NCBI GenBank assembly: GCA_019246575.1
Contig: JAFAQG010000512.1
Location: 1-7,446, forward strand
Direction of reading: 5' to 3'
From: Acidobacteriaceae bacterium
GTDB taxonomy: Bacteria > Acidobacteriota > Terriglobia > Bryobacterales > Bryobacteraceae
DNA length: 7,446 nucleotides
Of the stretch, positions 1 through 6,500 are shown piece by piece (the first letter of the stretch is position 1; each line of letters opens with the position of its first letter). Below the pieces are notes generated by a model that was given only the letters and a program-made list of their open reading frames with translations, had not been told where the DNA came from and did no database searches. The translations under genes and the position numbers were made by a program.

Positions 1-162
1 AAAGCACAACAAAACACAAGCGGCGCTAAACGGAATTTCATACGCAACATTCACCATGATGACGTATTCAGATAGCGACTAGTTCCGGCAGGCTCGGGCG
101 GCTTGAGCAGCCATGCTTACGCTGTGCGTGCTTCGGGGGTCGTGGCGGGCCTTCCCGCGGCG

Positions 163-984
163 TTACTTCTTGCGTAGGTACTTAATGCGAAGTGGAGAAT
201 AATCGCCCGCGGGCGGGAGTGCGGCCGAGAAAAACTTTGCAAACTCCGTATTGCGAAGCTTCCCGCCTTCAGGTTTGATGGCGTCATGAACGAAGCGCGT
301 CATGAAGTAATGGCTGCTCAGGAAATTTTCCGGTGCGAGCCCGGCGGCCTCTTTCGAATCGAACTCACGAAAGCGGTTAGACAGGAACGACTGCCATCGC
401 TGTTCTGTGAACCAGTTGTTCACATCGGGTTCGGGGATAGCGGGCAAGAGGAACTCTGCGCGCGCCCGATTCAGATTCTGTAAGCCGGTCTTGAACCCCT
501 CAATCGCAACCACTACACCCTGGGGCTTTAGGACACGTGCGATCTCGTCAAAGGCTCGCATCTGGCCCTCTGGATCAAGTATGTTGATCACGACTCTTTC
601 CGAGACGATGACATCGAAGGTGTTCGAGGCGAATGGAAGCTTCTGGACGTCAGCTAAGTACCAGTTGCAATCGATGGGCCTGTGCCGCGCAACCGTTAAC
701 ATATCGCGAGTTAGGTCCAGGCCGTGTTGAGCGAAGCGCGTCCCAAACCGATTTGCAATCTCTTCCAGAAGAAAGCCATTGCCGCAACCGATCTCAAGCA
801 AGTTCCTGCCACTTACACGGTCGAGGAAGAGAAGAATCGCTTCGATCTCTTTATCGCGCACGATCTCGTCCAGCATTGTGGAGCTGGGGGAAGAACCATG
901 TTCAACTGCTTGAGCCCGGTAGTAATCGACGATGTGTGTCGGATCCGGCTGACTTGAAGCTTCCTCTCCTTGTACGAGCTGCAT
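163..984 (-). CDS. Class I SAM-dependent methyltransferase (Methyltransf_11-like)
   Basis: This 273-residue protein is predicted to transfer a methyl group from S-adenosylmethionine in the cytoplasm; the acceptor is unknown. The SAM-binding glycine motif LLEIGCGNG lies at about residues 62-70. The acidic strand-2 motif GLDLTRDML follows near 88-96, then the DVQKLPFASNTFDVIVSE segment at about 112-129, and LKPQGVVVAIEG closes the core near 152-163. The remaining C-terminal 110 residues have no signature I recognise and probably form the acceptor-binding cap. I chose the ATG at 984 because AAGGA lies 9 bases upstream on the minus strand. An in-frame ATG at 1032 would add 16 residues (289 aa) but has no visible ribosome binding site. 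No signal peptide or membrane segment is seen. The gene is transcribed away from the sugar-modifying fusion genes, so a role in the same glycan pathway is inferred from proximity only. The fold is near certain, the substrate is not. Confidence 0.88.
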   Translation of the reverse strand: MQLVQGEEASSQPDPTHIVDYYRAQAVEHGSSPSSTMLDEIVRDKEIEAILLFLDRVSGRNLLEIGCGNGFLLEEIANRFGTRFAQHGLDLTRDMLTVARHRPIDCNWYLADVQKLPFASNTFDVIVSERVVINILDPEGQMRAFDEIARVLKPQGVVVAIEGFKTGLQNLNRARAEFLLPAIPEPDVNNWFTEQRWQSFLSNRFREFDSKEAAGLAPENFLSSHYFMTRFVHDAIKPEGGKLRNTEFAKFFSAALPPAGDYSPLRIKYLRKK

Positions 985-993
985 GTGATTGAT

Positions 994-998
994 TCCTT
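994..998 (-). promoter_or_regulatory. Ribosome binding site favouring the inner start of the minus-strand methyltransferase
   Basis: On the minus strand AAGGA stands 9 bases before the ATG at 984. The upstream in-frame ATG at 1032 lacks any purine-rich box at a usable distance, so this site decides the start choice. Confidence 0.5.
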
Positions 999-1113
999 CG
1001 GTTGTTGGCGTTGAAAATACGCGCCCGGCCATCGTGACGCACGCGAGGTAATGGGCGTCGCCCGGTATCTACCTTGCTGTTTAGTGGGACCGCTGGATGA
1101 CAGTTCTCAAATG

Positions 1114-1140
1114 GGATGCATTCGCATCCGACGCATCCGA
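1114..1140. repeat. Tandem 9-bp repeat combined with a 6-bp inverted repeat
   Basis: CGCATCCGA occurs twice in perfect tandem (1123-1131 and 1132-1140). The core GCATCC of the first copy is also the right arm of a perfect inverted repeat, GGATGC (1114-1119), ATTC loop, GCATCC (1124-1129). The second GCATCC (1133-1138) could pair with the same left arm. It lies between two divergent genes, so it could be an operator or a small transcript structure, but short repeats can arise by chance. Function is not established. Confidence 0.4.
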
Positions 1141-1313
1141 GCGGATTGAGACGACGGCAGACCGGCAGCCACTACGGACGAGGAGTCAAAGTCGCACGAT
1201 GGCATCTAACGGCACCGGTTACGCGGTGGTGGCTTACCGGCCAGAGCTCTACGGCTCGAGTTCCGGCCCACATATCAATGACAAACGCACATGCTCGCCG
1301 GCTGTGCTCAGCG

Positions 1314-1319
1314 AGGAGG
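1314..1319 (+). promoter_or_regulatory. Strong ribosome binding site of the methyltransferase-aminotransferase fusion
   Basis: A perfect AGGAGG is followed by a 4-base spacer and the ATG at 1324. It supports that start over the in-frame ATG at 1291, which would place this Shine-Dalgarno sequence inside the coding region and add 11 residues without homology features. Confidence 0.7.
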
Positions 1320-1323
1320 CGCT

Positions 1324-3786
1324 ATGGCCGATTTGGCTGGGCAGGTAGTGCATCCGATCACGAGTTGCCGCGCTTGCGGGAATGGTGAGCTGGTTCCCGT
1401 GATGGATCTGGGCCAGCAAACGCTGACTGGCCGTTTTCAGAAACGAGGCGAGGCCGACCTTCCGACAGGACCGCTCGAACTAGTGCTCTGCAATGCAAAA
1501 AGTGGCGCCGAACACTGCGGATTGCTGCAGTTGCGCCATAGTTGCGACCCCGGCGAGATGTTTGGCGAGAGCTACGGATACCGTTCCTCGATGAACGCGA
1601 CCATGATTGAGCATTTGCGGCGCAAGACCGCCAATCTGGTCGAAATAACGGGCGCCGGCCGTGGTGATCGGGTTCTGGACATAGGCTCGAACGACGGAAC
1701 ATTGCTGCGTTGCTACGAAGACCTACAGGTGGAGAGATTTGGAATCGATCCCTCGAGCGCGCGATTCGCGTCCGAGTATCCGGCCGATGCCACTCTGATT
1801 GTGGATTTCTTCGCGGCAGAGAAGGTCCGGGCGCACTGCGCGACCGGGTTCAAGATCATCACCTCGCTTGCGATGTTCTATGACGTGGAAACGCCGCTGC
1901 AGTTCATGCAGGAGATTCGGTCACTACTGGCGCGGGATGGTGTGTGGCAGTTCGAACAGAGCTATATGCCGGATATGCTCGACCGGCTCTCGTACGACAC
2001 GGTCTGCCATGAGCATCTCAGCTATTACGGAATGCGACAGATCGCCTGGATGGCGGAGCGCGCTGGTTTGAAGATTGTCGATGTCGAGCTGAACGCGATA
2101 AACGGGGGCAGTTTTTCGATACTCGCGGCGCGAAATGATGCGCCTTACGTTCCGAACAGGGCAAAGGTCGATGCGCTATTGACGCGCGAGTTCGCTGCGA
2201 ATCTAGCCGACCGCGCTCCATACAGGACATTCGCGCGACGCGCAGCGGAACACCGGCAACAGGCTCGCCGGCTTTTCAATGAATACAGGCAGCGTGGGCA
2301 GACGATTTTAGGGTACGGAGCTTCAACGAAGGGGAATGTGATGCTCCAGTACTGGGGTATTACCGATCGAGACATGCCGGCGATCGCCGAAAAGCATCCG
2401 GGCAAGTTGGGCTTGTTGACGCCTGGAACCAAGATTCCCATCGTGTCTGAAAGCGAAGCGCGTGAGCTGAAGCCCGGTGCGTTCCTGGTGTTGCCTTGGC
2501 ATTTCAAGCCGGAGATCGTGGAGCGGGAAGCTGCGTTCCTCGAAAACGGCGGAAAGCTTCTTTTCCCCATGCCCGAACTGCATACGGTCGAGCGCACGTC
2601 CGCACGTAAACCGGCTTACGTGCCGGTGAGGCGGAAAACGCCCGAGCCGACGCCAATCCCCTGGGCGCGGCCGGTGCTGTTTGGCGACGAGCGCCGTTAT
2701 GTTCTCGATGCGCTGGATTCGACGATGGTGTCCGACGGCCCGTATGTCAAGCGGCTCGAGGCGGAGTTTTCGGAACTGCACGGCATGAGTGCAGCGAATG
2801 GGATTTCGGTCAGCAATGGAACGACGGCTCTGTATCTGGCCCTATTAGCGCTCGGTATCGGGCCAGGCGATGAAGTGATTGTGCCGGGCTGGGGATTTGC
2901 GGCAGCAGCCAACATGGTGCTGGCGTCCGGCGCGCGGGCGGTGTTTGCAGACGTGCTGGAGGGCACATGGCTGATAGATCCCAGCGCGGTGGAGCGCCGG
3001 ATCACGAGCCGTACCCGTGCCATCGTCGCGATTCATACCTACGGTGTTATCGCGGATATGGCAGCGCTGGCGGCCGTAGGGCAGCGGCATGGCATCGCGG
3101 TGATCGAAGACTGTGCCGAGGCGCCCTTTTCGCGCTCGAACGGAAAGCTTGCGGGCACGCTCGGGGATATCGCGTGTTTCAGTTTTCAAGCGACCAAAAC
3201 CATCACGTGCGGCGAGGGCGGATTTGTACTCGTTCGCGACGCTGTACTTGCGGAGAAAATGCGTCTGATTCGGAGTCACGGAATGGAAGGCCGCCGAAAA
3301 TACTGGCATGTTGTAGTTGGCCACAATTTCAGGCTTACGAACATGCAGGCGGCGATGGTCTGCGCGCAGCTGCAGCATCTCGGCGAAATCCGGAGCATGC
3401 GGCAGCATGTGTATGCGGGGTACCGGAACCGGCTTGCGAAGGTGCCCGGCATACAATTCCAGCGCATACCCGATACGGTGGACCCCTTAATGTGGGCGTT
3501 CGCCATACGGCTGGAGAACGGTGGCCAACGGGATTTTGTTGCTGCGGAGCTCGCGCGCCGCGGCATCGAAACTCGCCCTGCGTTCCATGCCCTTGCTGAA
3601 CAGCCGCTTTATCACACCCCCGCGCTTCCAAATGCGTCGAGGATTGCGAAAGAAGTGCTGAGCCTGCCTTCTGCGGCCGATCTAAGCGCCGGAGAACTCG
3701 ATGTTATCTGCGCCGCTGTTGCCGAGACGCTAAACGATGCCGTATGTCCGCCAATTCAAGAAGAGGAAACGATGGTGACTCGATGA
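1324..3786 (+). CDS. Fusion of sugar C-methyltransferase and DegT/DnrJ/EryC1 PLP aminotransferase
   Basis: This 820-residue protein holds two complete sugar-nucleotide enzymes. The N-terminal half (about 1-420) has the three-part layout of NDP-hexose C-methyltransferases such as TylC3/TcaB9. These parts are a zinc-binding domain (Cys15, Cys18, Cys56, Cys65), a Rossmann SAM domain with VLDIGSNDG at about 117-125, and a C-terminal domain with the hallmark GYGASTKGN at 330-338. The CHEH motif at about 228-231 corresponds to the family's catalytic His/Glu region. After a basic, Pro-rich linker (about 420-445), an aminotransferase of normal length follows. It has SNGTTALYLAL near 497-507, EDCAEA at 595-600 (Asp596 should contact the PLP ring nitrogen), and SFQATKTITCGEGG with the Schiff-base Lys625. 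HNFRLTNMQAA lies at about 667-677. The TITxGEGG form resembles perosamine synthase, ArnB and PseC, which aminate C-4 of 4-keto sugars. The product would be a C-methylated amino sugar nucleotide, but the donor nucleotide and order of steps are inference. The gene overlaps the next one by 4 bp. Confidence 0.92.
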   Translation: MADLAGQVVHPITSCRACGNGELVPVMDLGQQTLTGRFQKRGEADLPTGPLELVLCNAKSGAEHCGLLQLRHSCDPGEMFGESYGYRSSMNATMIEHLRRKTANLVEITGAGRGDRVLDIGSNDGTLLRCYEDLQVERFGIDPSSARFASEYPADATLIVDFFAAEKVRAHCATGFKIITSLAMFYDVETPLQFMQEIRSLLARDGVWQFEQSYMPDMLDRLSYDTVCHEHLSYYGMRQIAWMAERAGLKIVDVELNAINGGSFSILAARNDAPYVPNRAKVDALLTREFAANLADRAPYRTFARRAAEHRQQARRLFNEYRQRGQTILGYGASTKGNVMLQYWGITDRDMPAIAEKHPGKLGLLTPGTKIPIVSESEARELKPGAFLVLPWHFKPEIVEREAAFLENGGKLLFPMPELHTVERTSARKPAYVPVRRKTPEPTPIPWARPVLFGDERRYVLDALDSTMVSDGPYVKRLEAEFSELHGMSAANGISVSNGTTALYLALLALGIGPGDEVIVPGWGFAAAANMVLASGARAVFADVLEGTWLIDPSAVERRITSRTRAIVAIHTYGVIADMAALAAVGQRHGIAVIEDCAEAPFSRSNGKLAGTLGDIACFSFQATKTITCGEGGFVLVRDAVLAEKMRLIRSHGMEGRRKYWHVVVGHNFRLTNMQAAMVCAQLQHLGEIRSMRQHVYAGYRNRLAKVPGIQFQRIPDTVDPLMWAFAIRLENGGQRDFVAAELARRGIETRPAFHALAEQPLYHTPALPNASRIAKEVLSLPSAADLSAGELDVICAAVAETLNDAVCPPIQEEETMVTR
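2602..2627. repeat. Two overlapping, mutually exclusive inverted repeats in the linker-coding DNA
   Basis: GCACGTAA (2602-2609) and TTACGTGC (2616-2623) form a perfect 8-bp inverted repeat around a 6-base loop. The loop and right flank also form a second perfect stem, ACCGGC (2610-2615) with GCCGGT (2622-2627), again with a 6-base loop. The two stems share bases and cannot coexist. A direct repeat CGCACGT (2593-2599 and 2601-2607) overlaps the left arm. All of this falls in the short linker between the methyltransferase and aminotransferase domains. It could slow translation between domains, be a relic of an old intergenic region, or be chance. Confidence 0.5.
3783..3786 (+). other. ATGA start/stop overlap joining the two fusion genes
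   Basis: The TGA stop of the upstream fusion (3784-3786) overlaps the proposed ATG of the next gene (3783-3785). Such overlaps usually mean translational coupling and a shared transcript. A purine-rich AGAGGA at about 3762-3767 lies 15 bases upstream, longer than ideal, which fits re-initiation by terminating ribosomes. Other in-frame ATGs at 3744 and 3792 are possible. Confidence 0.65.
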
Positions 3787-6473
3787 CTGTGATGGAGACC
3801 TCTCCGGAGCTCCAGCAGAAGCTTGGGGACGAACTGGCCAAAGCGACCACGGTTACGTTGAGCGCGATCCGGAACGGCACGGCAGATTTGGGTAAGGTGC
3901 GAGCGCTGCGCCTGGAACTGGCCCGGCTTTGTTTGGAGTTACCTGAGGCATCAATTCAAAGGGCATCGGGTCTCTTGCTCGAGCTCCGTACGGCGGTTCG
4001 CAGCGCGGGTTTCCTAGAGACGCCGCGCACGAGTAGCGAGGAAGAGGTGGTAAACCGCGCTCGAGCACGACTTAGAAGCGGACGGTTTGGAGATCCGGGT
4101 ACGAGTGCAGCGGTGGCAGGCATGCTGCTGGCGGACGCGTATGAGCTGCCGTTGTTGACGGATTTCGAATGTTGTCCGCCGTGGCTGTTAGGTGGTTACC
4201 TCGATTTTCTATTTGACGACCCCACTCTTTTCCAGCGCATAGGCGATGCCTCGCATTATCGAGAGTATCTGCAAGAGCTGGTGGGTCGCATTTGGGCTGG
4301 CCTGGAGCACGCCCAGATCTCACCTATCTCGAAGCAAGTTCTAGCATGCTTTGTAGCAAAACAGAGCTTTCTTCAGGCGTATTTCCGTGACGGCAACATT
4401 CGAGAGTTGTTTACGTGTCGTGCCCGCCTCTTGGAAACGGCGCTGGAATGGAACGGATATCCGCTTGCGCACATGTTCCGGCCGCGCACAACGGTACCAA
4501 CCCGGCTTAAGCTCGGCATTCTCACGCAGGTTTTCGCCGGCAGTACCGAAACCTTCCATAACCTCTGCTACTTCGAGCACCTTGATCGCAATGCGTTCGA
4601 ACTAACTCTATACGTCATCGGGCAAACCGGACACGCGCTGGAAGAGTATTGCCGCACGCGTTCAGATCGATTCGTAGTTCTTCCAGAAAGTGATTTAGGC
4701 GCGCAGGTTTCGCGCATACGATCAGACGATCTGGACGTTATTCTGATCGCGAGCAACATAACTGCGGCCACGAAACAGACTACGTTGATAGCTGCGCACC
4801 GGCTTGCGAGACTCCAGGTGGGGCTCATGGATTCACCCGTAACGACAGGGTTCCGCAACATAGACGTGATGCTGTCGTCGGAGTGGAACGAGCCTCGTAC
4901 AGGCGGTCAGGAACAGTACACCGAACGGCTGCGTTACCTTGACGGGCCGTTGAACTGCTACGCTTACGAGCATGATCGAGAGCCAGCGACCATCAGTATC
5001 ACAAGGGCTGACCTTAAGTGCGATTCAGGTTCGGTGCTTTATTTCTCCGGCGCTAACTACTACAAGATTCTTCCGGAGCTCGTCGAGACGTGGGCAAAGA
5101 TTTTGGCAGCGGTACCGGAGAGCACTCTGGTTTTGATGCCCTTTAATCCGCATTGGAGCCGAGGTTATCCCCAGCAATCATTTATAAACCGCATCAAGGC
5201 ACAGTTAGCGGAGCACGGCGTGAGTGCCGAGAGGTTGCGGGTTGTTGGTTGCGTGCCCACTCGGGCGGATGTTCACAACGTCATCCGGGTATGCGATGTC
5301 TACCTGGATCCCTACCCATTTGCGGGTGCTTGTTCCTTAGTGGATCCTTTGTTAGTAGGGTTACCCGTGGTTGCGTGGCAAGGAGAGACGACACGAACGC
5401 GTCATGCGCAGGCAATTCTTGGACCGCTGGGACTCGGAAGCCTTGTCGCCGAAACCGAGGAAGAATACATCCGCAAGGCTGTGGAGTTCGGGCGTCAGCC
5501 AATCTTACGTGAGCAGACGAGTCGAGAAATCGCGGGCGCGATGCAGAACAATCCTCCGGTTCTGGACACGGTGAGCTTCGGCGGGCGAGTCGGCCGTGCG
5601 CTTACGGCTGAATTCGAGCAGTACGTGCAGCATTTGCGCGAGATGCTGTGCGAGGACACCGATGCAGCAGCCTACAGCGCGGGCATGGGCTTGCAGATCT
5701 CTCAAAAGAACGCGCGAATGAATGAATTTGCGGATACGCAGATAACGGAGCATATCATTCAGCCATATCTGCGCGGCATGCTCGACGGCAAACCTGGTCA
5801 TATTGTCGATGTTGGAGCTTGCTATGGGCAGATTTCATTGACATTCTTGCGAGATGGCTGGACGGCCGATTTATTTGAGCCTGACGCGGGAGCAAGAGAG
5901 GTGTTGAATCGCCAGCTGACGCCCTTTGCCGCCCAGTGTCGAGTTCATCCATTCGCCGTCTCGGATGCGGCGAAGGCGAAAGTGCGGTTTTACAGAGCCT
6001 CACAACATGGCCTCTCAGGTCTCAATCCAACAATCTACGGACGTGTAGACAAAGTCAGCACTGTTCGCTGCGTGCGGTTGGGGCCGTTTCTTCGGGAGCA
6101 GAGTGTGCGAAAAATCGATTTCCTCAAAGTGGATGCGGAAGGCTGGGACTTCGAGGTACTCGCGGGGCACGATTTCGAACACCTTCGACCTACCATAATT
6201 TTCATCGAGTACGGCGCCGAGCGGCAACGGCCGCACGTTGTCCGTGTTCTCGATCGGATGCGACTACGAGGTTACTCTGCGCTGTTGTTCAATTACACCG
6301 ACGACGGGAATTTCCGCAAGGGCATTTGGGAATCGCGATTGATTTCGGTTGTTGCGGGCGATCGGGCGCGCGAGCTGCCTGCGGATGCATTTGGAAACAT
6401 CCTCTTCTACCCGACTGAGGAACGACTATTCCCCGCAGCAGTTGCAGATTTCTTCAGCTCGCTTCGGCGGTAG
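3783..6473 (+). CDS. GT41 (OGT/SPINDLY-like) glycosyltransferase fused to FkbM-family methyltransferase
   Basis: This 896-residue cytoplasmic protein has three parts. Residues 1-240 are mostly helical, with a PPWLLGGYLDFLF segment near 132-144; no tetratricopeptide repeats are evident, unlike classical O-GlcNAc transferases. Residues about 241-612 resemble the GT41 catalytic region. The matching segments are RLKLGILTQVF, SPVTTGFRNIDVMLSSEW (about 351-368), YYKILPELVETWAKIL (Lys428 aligns with the UDP-binding Lys842 of human OGT), VVGCVPTRADVH (487-498) and DVYLDPYPFAGACSLVDPLL (505-524). Asp521 aligns with the ribose-binding Asp of OGT. After a linker, residues about 655-880 form an FkbM-type methyltransferase with HIVDVGACYGQ at 673-683, FEP at 698-700 and IDFLKVDAEGWDFEVL at 778-793. 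It probably transfers a sugar and O-methylates it or the acceptor. Acceptor and donor cannot be read from the sequence. From memory, similar large proteins occur in cyanobacteria. The ATG at 3783 is preferred for the ATGA overlap; 3744 would add 13 residues. Confidence 0.87.
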   Translation: MTVMETSPELQQKLGDELAKATTVTLSAIRNGTADLGKVRALRLELARLCLELPEASIQRASGLLLELRTAVRSAGFLETPRTSSEEEVVNRARARLRSGRFGDPGTSAAVAGMLLADAYELPLLTDFECCPPWLLGGYLDFLFDDPTLFQRIGDASHYREYLQELVGRIWAGLEHAQISPISKQVLACFVAKQSFLQAYFRDGNIRELFTCRARLLETALEWNGYPLAHMFRPRTTVPTRLKLGILTQVFAGSTETFHNLCYFEHLDRNAFELTLYVIGQTGHALEEYCRTRSDRFVVLPESDLGAQVSRIRSDDLDVILIASNITAATKQTTLIAAHRLARLQVGLMDSPVTTGFRNIDVMLSSEWNEPRTGGQEQYTERLRYLDGPLNCYAYEHDREPATISITRADLKCDSGSVLYFSGANYYKILPELVETWAKILAAVPESTLVLMPFNPHWSRGYPQQSFINRIKAQLAEHGVSAERLRVVGCVPTRADVHNVIRVCDVYLDPYPFAGACSLVDPLLVGLPVVAWQGETTRTRHAQAILGPLGLGSLVAETEEEYIRKAVEFGRQPILREQTSREIAGAMQNNPPVLDTVSFGGRVGRALTAEFEQYVQHLREMLCEDTDAAAYSAGMGLQISQKNARMNEFADTQITEHIIQPYLRGMLDGKPGHIVDVGACYGQISLTFLRDGWTADLFEPDAGAREVLNRQLTPFAAQCRVHPFAVSDAAKAKVRFYRASQHGLSGLNPTIYGRVDKVSTVRCVRLGPFLREQSVRKIDFLKVDAEGWDFEVLAGHDFEHLRPTIIFIEYGAERQRPHVVRVLDRMRLRGYSALLFNYTDDGNFRKGIWESRLISVVAGDRARELPADAFGNILFYPTEERLFPAAVADFFSSLRR

Positions 6474-6500
6474 CACGCACTCCGCGGTTTGGTGGACGAG

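Larger units (their letters stand above)
1033..1323. promoter_or_regulatory. Divergent intergenic region, presumed to hold both promoters
   Basis: This stretch separates the outward-facing methyltransferase gene from the fusion-gene pair, so promoters for both should lie here. I see no convincing -35/-10 pair on either strand; TTGAGA at 1105-1110 (minus) and at 1146-1151 (plus) have only poor -10 partners. The clearest structure is the short repeat cluster at 1114-1140. Open frames such as 1097-1348 (plus) have no recognisable protein features and run into the fusion gene, so I do not call a gene here. Confidence 0.4.

Noticed and set aside
1..162. Possible gene fragment or terminator at the left edge
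   Set aside because: No open frame with recognisable features; the only hairpin seen (GGCT/AGCC near 100-113) has a 4-bp stem.
1291..1323. Upstream ATG adding 11 residues to the methyltransferase-aminotransferase fusion
   Set aside because: A perfect AGGAGG sits just before the ATG at 1324, and the extra residues add no family feature.
1097..1348. Plus-strand 83-codon open frame in the divergent intergenic region
   Set aside because: No recognisable domain, no good ribosome binding site, and it overlaps the well-supported start of the fusion gene in another frame.
2145..2781. Long minus-strand open frames (150-203 codons) inside the fusion gene
   Set aside because: They are antisense shadows of a gene with clear motifs, and their translations are Arg/Ser-rich with no domain signature.
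6474..6500. Bidirectional terminator between the convergent genes
   Set aside because: The 27-bp gap contains a CCGCGG palindrome but no stem-loop with a T-run on either strand.
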